A stretch of DNA of 64,000 bases, from positions 103,009 to 167,008 of the forward strand of contig PMNA01000021.1 in the NCBI GenBank assembly GCA_003162055.1. Reading direction: 5' to 3'. The notes under the pieces were generated by a model. The model was not told the origin of the DNA. It made no database searches and saw only the letters and a program-made list of their open reading frames with translations. Positions 37,715-47,440 of the stretch are shown one piece after another. This DNA comes from Actinomycetota bacterium (GTDB lineage: Bacteria > Actinomycetota > Thermoleophilia > Gaiellales > Gaiellaceae). How positions within the stretch are numbered: the stretch's first letter is position 1; the number at the start of each line of letters is the position of its first letter. The position numbers and the translations under genes are program-made.

Positions 37715-38304
37715 CTCTCGCCTCCCAGCGAGCTTGCCAGTGATTGCTTGAGCAGTCGCCGCGCGCGGTGCAGCCTGGACATGACAGTGCCGATCGGGAC
37801 CGACAGGATCTGGGCCGTCTCCTGGTAGCTGAACTCGCCCAGGTCGACGAGAACCAGCACGTCGCGGAAGTCATGCGGCAGCGCCGCCAGGGCATCGACG
37901 ATGTCGGATTGAGAGAGTCGTTGCAGCAGCCGCTCTTCGTCGCCGGCCGAGCCGTCGCCGCTCGTCTGCTCGAGGCGGTCGTAGAGCGAGTAATCACCTT
38001 CCTCCAGCGAGCGCTCGGGCGGTCGCCGCTGCTTGCGTCGGCCCTGATCGATGTTGATGTTGGTGAGGATGCGAAGAAGCCAGGCGCGTATGTTCGTACC
38101 CTTCGTGTAAGAGCGCCAGCTCCGGAAAGCCCGCGCGTAGGTCTCCTGCATCAACTCCTCCGCCTCTTCTTTCGAGCCGGCGAGGTGGCGAGCGACTTGG
38201 TAGACCTGATCGGCATGGCTGAGCGCCTCCTCCTCGAATCGCACCCTGTTTCGAGCGTCCTCTGCGAGCCCTCGCCCCACCGTATCGGGCGCCTGCTCGC
38301 TCAT
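37711..38304 (-). CDS. sigR: ECF RNA polymerase sigma factor, SigR type
   Basis: A 197-residue sigma factor for thiol-oxidative stress. Region 2 is HADQVYQVARHLAGSKEEAEELMQE (broken here for length: through YARAFRSWRSY and NIRAWLLRILTNINID), and region 4 is FSYQETAQILSVPIGTVMSRLHRARRLL. The ATG at 38304 is used; the frame is open further upstream, but a GGGAAT-N18-GTT promoter lies there. That promoter is the known SigR target consensus, so the gene is very probably autoregulated. rsrA follows with overlap. Confidence 0.93.
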   Translation of the reverse strand: MSEQAPDTVGRGLAEDARNRVRFEEEALSHADQVYQVARHLAGSKEEAEELMQETYARAFRSWRSYTKGTNIRAWLLRILTNINIDQGRRKQRRPPERSLEEGDYSLYDRLEQTSGDGSAGDEERLLQRLSQSDIVDALAALPHDFRDVLVLVDLGEFSYQETAQILSVPIGTVMSRLHRARRLLKQSLASSLGGER

Positions 38305-38338
38305 TGCGGCCGCTCCACTTGCGTTCGACTTCGTTGCC

Positions 38339-38365
38339 AACGCTGAGCCATCCCTACGTATTCCC
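38339..38365 (-). promoter_or_regulatory. SigR-type promoter in front of sigR
   Basis: On the minus strand GGGAAT (38365-38360) and GTT (38341-38339) are separated by exactly 18 bases, the consensus of SigR/SigH-dependent promoters in Streptomyces and mycobacteria. The mRNA would start about 30 bases before the sigR ATG. Confidence 0.85.
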
Positions 38366-38416
38366 AGGCGGGTGCCTGCGCACTCGTCGTACCGCCCGAG
38401 CTTGGCGCCCCGAGCA

Positions 38417-38779
38417 TCAGTGTTCTCGGATTCCGTGCACCGGGCGACCCGCAGCCTCCCAGGCGTAGTAGGACGCACTTGGCCCAAACGAGCGCTGGTA
38501 CTCGGTGACGTGCGGATTGCGCTCGACCTCCTTGGCGCGCTGGGCGTGGCGGAGGAGATTGGGATCGTCCCTCTTCTGCCAGACGAGGATCAGATGCGCC
38601 GCCGTCATGAACTCGGCGACGAAGGGGCAGCCCGGCGCGGGACAGGGGAAGGGGTCGGTGGCGACGCAGAACCAGCCCGTATAGTCGTCGCTCCCTTCGT
38701 CGGTCCAGAGCTCTTCCTCCTTGCTGGGCGGGTCGGCAAGGATGGGAGTGCGTGTCGGGCGAACGGGCTGGGGCTCCAT
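38417..38779 (-). CDS. Conserved-looking hypothetical protein with a CxC2H2-like site
   Basis: A 120-residue soluble protein. The middle part, FPCPAPGCPFVAEFMTAAH, has a C-x4-C-x10-H spacing that resembles half of a zinc finger, and the C-terminus is rich in aromatic residues (FGPSASYYAWEAAG). TATAGG lies eight bases before its ATG, so it may be leaderless. It sits between sigR and a cyclase gene on the same strand, 10 bases after the latter. Function not recognised. Confidence 0.65.
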   Translation of the reverse strand: MEPQPVRPTRTPILADPPSKEEELWTDEGSDDYTGWFCVATDPFPCPAPGCPFVAEFMTAAHLILVWQKRDDPNLLRHAQRAKEVERNPHVTEYQRSFGPSASYYAWEAAGRPVHGIREH

Positions 38780-38788
38780 CGAACGAGC

Positions 38789-39406
38789 CTATAGCGTGCT
38801 CAGTACGGCGCGGGCGGGAGCCCCGTCGGCGCCGACGATACAAAGGGGAAGACAGACCAGCCGGTAGCGACCCGCCGCGACTCCGCGCAGGTCGAGACCT
38901 TCCAGAAGGATGATCTCGTGCGAGAGCAACTCGCGGTGCGTCTCGGGCGCACCGACCGTGAGGTAGTCGATTCCCACGAGTCGAACGCCGCGCTCGACCA
39001 GAAGCGACGCCGCCCGGGGGGAGATCCCGACGAAGTCGTCGCTGAAGCTCGGCTGATCCCACAACTCGGAGTTTCGCGTGCTGAAGACGACGCGTTCGCA
39101 GCCCGGGGGAAGCTCGCGCTCGACAAGCTCGAGATCGATCTCTTTAGCGACGTCGCGCGCGTCAATAACAACCACGGGACCGATCAGAGCGTCGAGCGGC
39201 ATCTGATCGACCGAGCCGCCCTGCTCGATGAAGTGCAGGGGCGCATCGACGTGAGTGCCGCTGTGGCTACCGAACGCGAGCCGGCTCAGGTTGTAGCCGT
39301 CGCCGGCTTCGATCGAATTCACCCGCTCGATCACGGGAGCCAACTCGTTCTCCCAGCTGACCGTGCTCGGGCTCAGCGGAACGCTGATGTCGATGATCTC
39401 GGCCAC
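38789..39406 (-). CDS. Cyclase family protein (kynurenine formamidase-like)
   Basis: A 205-residue metal-dependent hydrolase of the cyclase family. The metal site is HSGTHVDAPLHF (about residues 47-58), with DISVPLSPSTVSWE at the N-terminus and FVGISPRAASLLVERGVRLVGID in the core. The family includes kynurenine formamidases and isatin hydrolases; no other tryptophan-catabolism gene is nearby, so the substrate is open. The start is GTG at 39406. Confidence 0.85.
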   Translation of the reverse strand: MAEIIDISVPLSPSTVSWENELAPVIERVNSIEAGDGYNLSRLAFGSHSGTHVDAPLHFIEQGGSVDQMPLDALIGPVVVIDARDVAKEIDLELVERELPPGCERVVFSTRNSELWDQPSFSDDFVGISPRAASLLVERGVRLVGIDYLTVGAPETHRELLSHEIILLEGLDLRGVAAGRYRLVCLPLCIVGADGAPARAVLSTL

Positions 39407-39465
39407 GAGCCTATGATCGCCGTTCGGCGTCCTTCGTGTCGAGCGGAACGGCGGCGCGGTCGCTA

Positions 39466-40680
39466 CTAACGATTGCCAAGCGTGACGGTGACGGCCATCT
39501 TCTTGTCGCCGCGGTAGATCTCGAGCGTGATCTTGTCGCCGGGCTTGTGCTTGGCGATGATGGTCAGGAGCTTTCCGGCGGAGCCACCGACGTTCGCTCC
39601 GTCGGCCGCCACAATGATGTCGCCGCCGATCGTGTAGGTATACCCCGACACGGTCACGTCGCGCGTTCCACCCTTGATTCCGGCCTTGGCCGCCCCGGAT
39701 CCCCTGGTCACCTCGCCGACGAGCAGGCCCTCCTTGACCGGAAGCCGATAAAGACTCGCCAGCTCGGGCGTGATCGCCTTGATCGCAACGCCGAGGTAGG
39801 CGTGCGAGGCCTTGCCGTTCTTGAGGATCTGAGCGACGACCTGTTTGACCGTGTTGGACTGGATGGCGAAGCCGATGCCCACGTTGCCCTGGTCGATGCT
39901 ACCGGTATTGACGATCGACGAATTCACCCCGATCACCTGGCCCAGGCTGTTGAGCAGCGGCCCGCCCGAGTTTCCGTGGTTGATAGCAGCGTCGGTCTGG
40001 ATTGCGGCAATCGGAAAGTTGCGAGTCGGAGAGGTGAGAGGACTGGCGGTTGAGCTGTCTGCGAGGTTGTAGATAGCGCTGATGATGCCCAGCGTGGCTG
40101 TTCGGTCGAGCCCGAACGGGTTGCCGATTGCGACCACGGGATCTCCGACTTCCACCGCTGAAGAGTCACCGAAGGAGAGCGGGGTCAGAGCGCTGGGAGA
40201 GACGTTCACCTTGAGCACGGCGAGATCCGTTGACTCGTCGCTGGCGACCAGCGTCGCCTTGGTCGTGACGTTGTTCGAGAACAGGACCTCGATCGACTTG
40301 GCTCCCTTGACAACGTGGTAGTTGGTGACGATGTGGCCCTGCTTGTCGATCACGAAGCCCGAGCCGAGGGCCTCTTGCACCTGACTCTGAGATTGGCCGG
40401 GGAATAAGGGGTTGCCCTGCGATTTCACGATTGATTTGGTGGTCACCTGAACGACCCCGGGAGCTGTGCGCTCATATATCTCCGCGGTCGTGAGCGCCTT
40501 GCCGCCCGTCGTGCTCGAGGTCCGGAGCGCGGTCGGTGTCTCCACGCTCGGCTTCACAACGGTCGTAGTCGTACTGAGACCGCCGAAAGCGGATGCCAGG
40601 GCAAGCGCGATCCCTGCGCCTGCCGCGCCCGCGACGAGAACGCCCAGAGCAGTAGCGATACCTCGTGTCCTCAACTTCAT
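39466..40680 (-). CDS. htrA: HtrA/DegP-like serine protease with PDZ domain
   Basis: A 404-residue envelope protease for misfolded proteins. One N-terminal membrane segment (residues 8-33) anchors it outside the membrane. The trypsin-like domain has the histidine in VTNYHVVKG, the aspartate in ESTDLAVLKV and the serine in NHGNSGGPLL. The PDZ domain covers about residues 295-400 (YLGVAIKAITPELA, GDIIVAADGANVG). AAGGGGA lies seven bases before the ATG. It diverges from the large histidine kinase gene. Confidence 0.94.
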   Translation of the reverse strand: MKLRTRGIATALGVLVAGAAGAGIALALASAFGGLSTTTTVVKPSVETPTALRTSSTTGGKALTTAEIYERTAPGVVQVTTKSIVKSQGNPLFPGQSQSQVQEALGSGFVIDKQGHIVTNYHVVKGAKSIEVLFSNNVTTKATLVASDESTDLAVLKVNVSPSALTPLSFGDSSAVEVGDPVVAIGNPFGLDRTATLGIISAIYNLADSSTASPLTSPTRNFPIAAIQTDAAINHGNSGGPLLNSLGQVIGVNSSIVNTGSIDQGNVGIGFAIQSNTVKQVVAQILKNGKASHAYLGVAIKAITPELASLYRLPVKEGLLVGEVTRGSGAAKAGIKGGTRDVTVSGYTYTIGGDIIVAADGANVGGSAGKLLTIIAKHKPGDKITLEIYRGDKKMAVTVTLGNR

Positions 40681-40897
40681 CTGGAATCCCCTTCTTCCGG
40701 CCGCGATTCAATGGCAGTTCTGGATTTATACCCCGCCAGATCAGTTGGCCGGTTAGAGTCGTCTTTGTCCGCATTAGGGCTTTGTTAAGCGGCGGCGAGA
40801 GAGCACAATCGCTACGACCGGCGTGGGTCAAGAATGCCGAAGCTGACTACCGATCGAACTTCCGGCCGTTTCTGTCGATAGAGAAGGGGACGCCTTT

Positions 40898-43800
40898 TTG
40901 CGGCGGGCGATGAGAATGATTCCGATCAGCGAGCGGATTAGCCACGAAGTTTCCAGGCTGCGAGACGCGGTTGCTCCTCCGAACCCGGAAGCACGGTTCG
41001 AGAGCACCTCGCGCGCCGCGGCTTTGCTCGCCGCTGCGTCGGGCTTCATCGTGCTCGTCCTGACCGCGCTCGCCCCGGCCGACAAGCGTCTGATTACGCT
41101 GGCGATCGCGCTCGGCTTTTTCGCGCTGGTTCTTGCATACCTCGCGCTCTCGAAACGCTGGCCGGCACTACCCACAACATTTGGAGTCTCCGCCTCGCTG
41201 CTGGTCGCGGTTGGGATCTGGGCCGACTCCCGTAGCTGGGCACTCGGGTTGCTCGTCTACTGCCTGGCCTCGATGTACACGGCCTACTTCGGTTCACTGC
41301 GCGGCCTAGTGCTGCAGTTGACGGTGGCCTCGGGCTCCTTTCTCGTAGCTCTGATCGCTGCGGGAGCCAGGTCGCGCGTATTCGTTGAGTGGATCGCCGT
41401 GACAGCGGCGCTGACCTTCTTTGCGCTCGCGGTCTTTCTAGCGAGAAACGCGGTCGACCGGCTCGTCGAAGATCTACGGGCCAGGGCGCACGGCCAGCAA
41501 ATCGTCGCTCGACTCGGCCAGCGCGCACTGATCGAGACCGACATCGCTGCTCTCACGCGGGAAGCCGCCGAGGCGACAGTGGAAGCGCTGGCGCTCGACC
41601 GCGTTGTCATTTTCGAAAACGTTCGCGGCGACGGGTTGCTCTCGATGCGCGCCTCGGCTGGACGCCTGGCGAGCGCCAGCGAGCCCGACTCGGCCTCGGC
41701 GCCGGACGCCTTCTCGCGCTACGCGCTGTCTGTGGACGAGCCGGTTGTCGTGACCGATCTGGCGCGGGAGACACGCTTCGATCCGCCGCCGTCCCTGCTC
41801 GAGCTGGGAATTGTCAGCGCCGCGAACGTAGCGATTCCTGGTCGCGAGCACCCTTGGGGCGTTTTCGGTGTGCGCTCGGCGGGGAGCCGAAAGTTCAGCG
41901 ACGCCGATATCGATTTCTTACGCTCGCTTGCCAACGTGCTGGGCTCGGCTATCGAGCAGCGCGAGTTCGAAGAAGAGGCGCGGACGATCCGAGCCAAGAC
42001 CGCGGAGTTGAACGAGCGCCTGGAGGCCATGATCGACGCTTCGCCGGTCGCGATCATCGAGGTCGACCTCGACCGGCGCATCACCGTCTGGAACGAGGTT
42101 GCCGAAGCCATCTTCGGCTGGTCGAGCGAGGAGGTGGTCGGAACGATCTTGCCGATCGTTCCGGAGCATCGGCTCGAGGAGCACAACGAGCTGATCGGAA
42201 GGGCCAGCCAGGGCGAGCAGATCAATAACTACGAGACCGAGCGACGGCGCCGCGACGGCACGGTCTTCCCCTACTTGATCTCGATGGCACCGCATCGCGA
42301 CGCCGAGGGCAACACGATCGGCGTGATCGGGATCGGCTCCGACCTGAGCGCGAGCAGGCTCGCCGAGGAAGAGCTGCTTCGCAGCCGCGAGCTCTATCGC
42401 GTCGTGGTCGAGAACTCGCACGACATGATCGCGGTGCTCGATCCGATGGGACGCTTTGTCTTTGCGTCCCCCTCCTATGAGCAGGCGCTCGGCTACGGGC
42501 CCGAAGAGCTGGTCGACGTCTCACCGATCAGCCTCGTTCATCCCTCTGACGTTCAGCGTGCGAGCGATGCGCTCCGGCAGGCGGTGACCACTCGGAGCGC
42601 CTCCGTCGTAGAGCTGCGCATGCGTCACAAGCGCGGAAACTGGGTCTTCGTCGAGGGAACGACGACCGGGGTGCTCGACGAGAACGGTCAGCTCAACTCG
42701 ATCCTGATGAGCTTCCGCGACATCAGCGAGCGTCGTAACGCCGAGGAAGAGCTGCGCGAGGCCGAAGCGCGCTACCGGCTCCTGGTCGAGCAGCTACCGC
42801 TGATCACCTATATCAACGCTCCGGGCGAGTCCGGACGCTGGGTCTATCTGAGCCCGCAGCTCGAGGAGATCCTCGGCTACAAGCCGGCCGACTGGGTCTC
42901 GGATTACGACAATTTCGTCAACGCAATTCACCCCGACGATCGCGAGCATGTCACCGCTGAGCGAGCCGCCAGCGGCGGGAAGGGAAGGATCGCGCTCGAA
43001 TACCGCCTGATCTCGAAGGACGAGCGCACGGTCTGGGTTCACGACGAGGCCGTGGTCGTGCGCGACTTGTCGGGCAAGCCGCTCTACGTCCAGGGCTATT
43101 TGCTCGATATCAGTGTCGAGCGCGAGGCCGAGATCGAGCGGCGGAGACTCGAGGCGGAGCTTCTGCACTCGCAGAAGATGGAAGCCATCGGTCGCCTGGC
43201 GGGAGGTATCGCGCACGACTTCAACAACCTTCTCACCGCGATCACCGGCTACAGCGAGCTGATCGCGTCGGAGCTCGACCCCGCCAGCTCGGTGGCCCGC
43301 GACGCAGAGGAGATCAAGCGGGCGGCCGAGCAGGCGGCGGCGATGACCCAACAGCTGCTGGCGTTCAGCCGCCGGCAGGTGCTGCAACCGGTGCTACTCG
43401 ATCCAAACGAGGTGATCGAGCGGATGGAGAAGATGCTTCAACGCCTGATCGGCGAGAACATCGAGCTGGTTGCGAAGCTCGCGCCCGAGATCGCCATGAT
43501 CCGCTCGGATCGAGGTCAGGTCGAGCAGGTGATCATGAACCTCGTCGTCAACTCTCGTGACGCGATGCCGGGCGGCGGCAAGATCGGGGTCGAGACGGGA
43601 AACGCCAGCCTCGATGAGGCCGAGGCCACCCGGCTGGGAATATCGGCCGGCGATTACGTTTTGACGACGATCTCGGACCTGGGGTTCGGGATGGACGAAG
43701 AGACGATGTCGCACATCTTCGAGCCGTTCTTCACCACCAAGGAGCAAGGCAAGGGCACCGGACTCGGGCTGGCGACGGTACACGGCATCGTGGAGCAGTC

Positions 43801-44326
43801 GAACGGCGCGATTCAGGTCTCGAGCGAGATCGGGAAAGGAAGCGTGTTCTCCGTGTACCTTCCCGTTGCGCCGGAAGGCGCCGAAGCGGAGAGAGCGGCC
43901 GCTCCGCTGGGAGAGGCGCGCGGCTCGGAGACGCTGCTTCTCGTCGAGGACGAAGAGATGGTGCGCCAGCTCGTCGCCCGCATCTTGCGCGATCTCGGTT
44001 ACGAAGTGTTCGAGACCTCGAGCGGCGACGAGGCACTCGCGTTCTCCGACTCTCTTGATCGGGAGATCGACCTGCTCGTCACCGATGTCGTGATGCCCGG
44101 AATGAGCGGGAGCGAGCTGGCGAAGGTCCTCACCGAGAGGCGACCGACAACACGAGTGCTGTTCATGTCCGGCTATACCGACGAGGCGATCGTTCATCAC
44201 GGCGTTCTCGACGGAGTGGCCGAGTTCATCGGCAAGCCTTTCACGCCGCAGGAGCTGGCCCACAAGATCCGCGGCGTGCTCGAGGCGAGCAGTAGCGGCG
44301 ACGTGCGCCGGCAGCCCGCAAGCTGA
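40898..44326 (+). CDS. Hybrid sensor histidine kinase (GAF, three PAS, HisKA, HATPase, receiver)
   Basis: A 1142-residue sensor. About five membrane helices (38-175) lead into a GAF domain (205-355), three PAS domains (about 370-490, 500-625 and 635-755), HisKA with the phospho-accepting His773 in GGIAHDFNNLL, a HATPase with NSRDAMPGGG and GKGTGLGLATV, and a C-terminal receiver with Asp1063 in VTDVVMPGM. No separate output regulator is adjacent, so the receiver probably passes phosphate elsewhere or acts as a brake. TTG at 40898 is well spaced from AAGGGGA; ATG at 40910 is the alternative. Confidence 0.93.
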   Translation: MRRAMRMIPISERISHEVSRLRDAVAPPNPEARFESTSRAAALLAAASGFIVLVLTALAPADKRLITLAIALGFFALVLAYLALSKRWPALPTTFGVSASLLVAVGIWADSRSWALGLLVYCLASMYTAYFGSLRGLVLQLTVASGSFLVALIAAGARSRVFVEWIAVTAALTFFALAVFLARNAVDRLVEDLRARAHGQQIVARLGQRALIETDIAALTREAAEATVEALALDRVVIFENVRGDGLLSMRASAGRLASASEPDSASAPDAFSRYALSVDEPVVVTDLARETRFDPPPSLLELGIVSAANVAIPGREHPWGVFGVRSAGSRKFSDADIDFLRSLANVLGSAIEQREFEEEARTIRAKTAELNERLEAMIDASPVAIIEVDLDRRITVWNEVAEAIFGWSSEEVVGTILPIVPEHRLEEHNELIGRASQGEQINNYETERRRRDGTVFPYLISMAPHRDAEGNTIGVIGIGSDLSASRLAEEELLRSRELYRVVVENSHDMIAVLDPMGRFVFASPSYEQALGYGPEELVDVSPISLVHPSDVQRASDALRQAVTTRSASVVELRMRHKRGNWVFVEGTTTGVLDENGQLNSILMSFRDISERRNAEEELREAEARYRLLVEQLPLITYINAPGESGRWVYLSPQLEEILGYKPADWVSDYDNFVNAIHPDDREHVTAERAASGGKGRIALEYRLISKDERTVWVHDEAVVVRDLSGKPLYVQGYLLDISVEREAEIERRRLEAELLHSQKMEAIGRLAGGIAHDFNNLLTAITGYSELIASELDPASSVARDAEEIKRAAEQAAAMTQQLLAFSRRQVLQPVLLDPNEVIERMEKMLQRLIGENIELVAKLAPEIAMIRSDRGQVEQVIMNLVVNSRDAMPGGGKIGVETGNASLDEAEATRLGISAGDYVLTTISDLGFGMDEETMSHIFEPFFTTKEQGKGTGLGLATVHGIVEQSNGAIQVSSEIGKGSVFSVYLPVAPEGAEAERAAAPLGEARGSETLLLVEDEEMVRQLVARILRDLGYEVFETSSGDEALAFSDSLDREIDLLVTDVVMPGMSGSELAKVLTERRPTTRVLFMSGYTDEAIVHHGVLDGVAEFIGKPFTPQELAHKIRGVLEASSSGDVRRQPAS

Positions 44327-44377
44327 TCGAAGCCACGGTCATGGGCTTCGTGCCGCCTTTCTGGTTGAATCGTGTCT

Positions 44378-47167
44378 ATGGCCAACTCCTTTGGAGCGCG
44401 CAGCGAACTCGAGATCGACGGCGTTAAGCACTCGATCTTCTCTCTCGCGACTCTGGCCGCCGAGCACGAGATCGACACCCTTCCCTACTCTCTGCGCGTT
44501 CTGCTCGAGAACGTGCTCCGTCACGAGGGCACGGTTACCAGCGCGGCCCAGGTCGAGGCGATCGCGGGATGGAACGAAGGCTCCCCGCCCGCCAGCGAGA
44601 TCTCTTTCACTCCCACGCGGGTGTTACTGCAGGATTTCACCGGCGTACCGGCGATAGTCGATCTGGCCGCGATGCGCGACGCCATGCGAGAGCTGGGCGG
44701 CGAGGCGTGCGCGATCAATCCGCGCCTGCCGGTGGAGCTCGTGATCGACCACTCGATTCAGGTCGACGAGGCGGCGAGCCCGCTGGCGCTCGAGCGTAAC
44801 AGCGAGCTGGAATACGTCCGCAACCGCGAGCGCTACATCTTCTTGCGCTGGGGCCAGGGCGCTTTCGCGGGCTCCAAGGTCGTACCGCCGAGCACGGGAA
44901 TCGTCCACCAGGTCAACCTCGAACATCTGGCCCGCGTGGTGGAGGTGCGCGACGGGATGACCTTTCCCGACACGCTCGTCGGCACCGACTCGCACACGAC
45001 GATGGTGAACGGGCTCGGCGTGCTCGGTTGGGGCGTCGGCGGGATCGAAGCCGAGGCGGCGATGCTCGGCGAGTCGATCTCGATGCTCGTTCCCCAGGTT
45101 GTCGGTGTGCGGCTGAGCGGCGAACTGGAAGGTGGCGTGACCGCGACCGATCTCGTCCTGACCGTGACGGAGCTGCTTCGTCACGCGGGCGTCGTGGGAA
45201 AGTTCGTCGAGTACTTCGGCCCCGGGATCTCGAGCCTGGCGCTGGCCGACCGCGCGACTCTGGCCAACATGGCTCCGGAGTACGGGGCGACTTGCGGCTT
45301 TTTCCCGGTCGACGCGGAGACGCTCGAGTTCATGCGCCTGACCGGCCGTAGCGACGAGCACGTGCGCCTCGTCGAGGCCTACTGCAAGGAGAACATGCTC
45401 TGGCTCGATCCGGGCCTGGAGCCTCGCTACTCGCAGATCGTGGAGCTCGATCTGGCGACGGTCGAACGCAGCCTTGCCGGTCCGCGCCGCCCGCAGGATC
45501 GCGCTCCGCTGGCTTCGGTCAAGCGATCGTTCTGCGAAGGGCTGGAGAGCTTCGGCGTCGAGTTCGCGGGCGGCTCGCTCGACGAGGCAATCGCCGAGAG
45601 CTTCCCGGCCAGCGATCCTGCCGCCGAGCAGGCGCCCGGTCACGAGGCGCTGCCGGATCCCACGCCCGAGCCTCACGCTCCCATCGTCCGCCAGGACGGC
45701 GCGCTCGTCGAGCTCGACGGAGAGAGCTTCCGGCTCTCGCACGGCGCCGTTGTGATCGCCGCCATCACAAGCTGTACGAACACCTCCAACCCGCAGGTGA
45801 TGATCGCGGCCGGGCTACTGGCCAAGAAAGCGGTCGAGCTCGGGTTGCGCCGCAAGCCGTGGGTGAAGACGAGCCTGGCCCCGGGCTCGCGCGCGGTCGA
45901 GAGCTACTACCGGCGCTCGGGGCTTCTGCCCTATCTCGAGCAGCTGGGCTTCGACCTGGTCGGCTTCGGCTGCACGACCTGCATCGGCAACTCGGGGCCG
46001 CTGGCCGCGCCGGTCTCGCAAGCTATCGCCGAGCACGAGTTGGTGACCTGCGCCGTTCTGTCCGGAAACCGCAACTTCGAGGCCCGCATCCATGCCCAGG
46101 TGAAGGCCAATTACCTGGCATCGCCGCCGCTGGTGGTCGCCTACGCGCTTACCGGGCGGCTGGATATCGACCTCACTGGCGAGCGGCTCGGCCGCGGCGC
46201 GAACGGTGAGGACGTGTACCTGCGCGACATCTGGCCGAGCGCGGAGGAGATCGCCGAGACGATCGCCTCCTGCGTAGACAGAGAGGCGTACAGCGAGGCC
46301 TACCGAGATATCTATTCGGGTGACGAGCGCTGGCGCGCGCTCCCGGTCTCACGTGGCGAGCTGTTCGAGTGGGATGCCGACTCCACCTACGTGCGGCGGC
46401 CGCCCTATTTCGACGGCATGAGCAAACGTCCGGGGCAGATCGAAGACATCGAAGGCGCACGCTGCCTGGCGCTGCTCGGCGACTCGGTCACCACCGATCA
46501 CATCTCGCCGGCCGGGTCGATCGCTGCCGACTCGCCGGCCGGCGCCTACCTGCTCGAGCACGGGGTGGAGCCCGCGAGCTTCAACTCCTACGGCTCGCGC
46601 CGCGGCAACCACGAGGTGATGGTGCGCGGCACCTTCGCCAACCTCCGCCTGCGCAACCTTCTCGTGGCGGGGAAGGAAGGGGGCTGGACGGCTCATCTTC
46701 CCGACGGCGAGGAGATGACGATCTTCGCCGCGTCCGAGAAGTACCTGGCCGAGCGGACGCCGCTGATCGTGCTGGCCGGCAAGGAGTACGGCTCGGGCTC
46801 CTCGCGCGACTGGGCGGCGAAAGGCACGAAGTTGCTGGGCGTGCGGGCGGTGATCGCGGAGAGCTTCGAGCGCATCCATCGCTCGAATCTGCTCATGATG
46901 GGCATCGTGCCGCTTCGCTTCCTGGACGGCCAGAGCTGCGAGGCGCTGGGCTTGAGTGGGCGCGAGCGTTACTCGATCTCAGGGCTCGCGGACGGGGAGT
47001 CCGGCCGCGCCGCCGTGACGGCGGTGCCCGACGGTGGCGGCGAGCCGATCAACTTCGAGCTTCGCGTCTGCCTCGATACTCCGCGCGAGCGAGAGTACGT
47101 CGAGCACGGCGGGATTCTGCCCTACGTAATCCGGGCCCGCCTCGACCAGTCGCACCAAGGTCGGTAG
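44378..47167 (+). CDS. acnA: Aconitate hydratase A
   Basis: Isomerises citrate to isocitrate in the TCA cycle with a [4Fe-4S] cluster. The 929-residue protein carries the cluster cysteines in TSCTNTS and CTTCIGNSG and the swivel-domain motifs LLGDSVTTDHISPAGSI, GSRRGNHEVMVRGTF and GSGSSRDWAAKG. ATG at 44378 is used; an in-frame GTG lies two codons upstream. A proline/glutamate-rich linker around residues 410-440 carries an insertion. The gene stands alone after the histidine kinase. Confidence 0.96.
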   Translation: MANSFGARSELEIDGVKHSIFSLATLAAEHEIDTLPYSLRVLLENVLRHEGTVTSAAQVEAIAGWNEGSPPASEISFTPTRVLLQDFTGVPAIVDLAAMRDAMRELGGEACAINPRLPVELVIDHSIQVDEAASPLALERNSELEYVRNRERYIFLRWGQGAFAGSKVVPPSTGIVHQVNLEHLARVVEVRDGMTFPDTLVGTDSHTTMVNGLGVLGWGVGGIEAEAAMLGESISMLVPQVVGVRLSGELEGGVTATDLVLTVTELLRHAGVVGKFVEYFGPGISSLALADRATLANMAPEYGATCGFFPVDAETLEFMRLTGRSDEHVRLVEAYCKENMLWLDPGLEPRYSQIVELDLATVERSLAGPRRPQDRAPLASVKRSFCEGLESFGVEFAGGSLDEAIAESFPASDPAAEQAPGHEALPDPTPEPHAPIVRQDGALVELDGESFRLSHGAVVIAAITSCTNTSNPQVMIAAGLLAKKAVELGLRRKPWVKTSLAPGSRAVESYYRRSGLLPYLEQLGFDLVGFGCTTCIGNSGPLAAPVSQAIAEHELVTCAVLSGNRNFEARIHAQVKANYLASPPLVVAYALTGRLDIDLTGERLGRGANGEDVYLRDIWPSAEEIAETIASCVDREAYSEAYRDIYSGDERWRALPVSRGELFEWDADSTYVRRPPYFDGMSKRPGQIEDIEGARCLALLGDSVTTDHISPAGSIAADSPAGAYLLEHGVEPASFNSYGSRRGNHEVMVRGTFANLRLRNLLVAGKEGGWTAHLPDGEEMTIFAASEKYLAERTPLIVLAGKEYGSGSSRDWAAKGTKLLGVRAVIAESFERIHRSNLLMMGIVPLRFLDGQSCEALGLSGRERYSISGLADGESGRAAVTAVPDGGGEPINFELRVCLDTPREREYVEHGGILPYVIRARLDQSHQGR

Positions 47168-47391
47168 GCGCCGCGACAAGCTCCGTCTTCGGCTGCGCCA
47201 GGCGGCGCAAGATCGACACGGAAGCGGCGCATTCTCGTATGCGTTTTCTCGATACCGTTTCGCGCCCCGTGGGAGGGCGGGGGGTGGTGGGTGGTCAAGG
47301 AGGCGCTCATACCCTGGAAATCGCGCCGCGAGCGGCGGTCGAGGGTCTTTCTTGAGCTGTTCCGAGCTTAAAGCAAATGCTTAGGCGGTCT

Positions 47392-47433
47392 TCAGGCGCC
47401 TCTCAGGGACCCCTCAGGAACTCTAGATATAGT
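47392..47433 (+). promoter_or_regulatory. Three phased TCAGG repeats and -10 element of the LysE gene
   Basis: TCAGG occurs at 47392, 47403 and 47414, each 11 bases apart, which is one helical turn. TATAGT follows at 47428-47433, seven bases before the ATG. No -35 element is seen. This fits an OmpR/PhoB-type activator on tandem direct repeats driving a leaderless mRNA. Confidence 0.55.
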
Positions 47434-47440
47434 AATCTCT

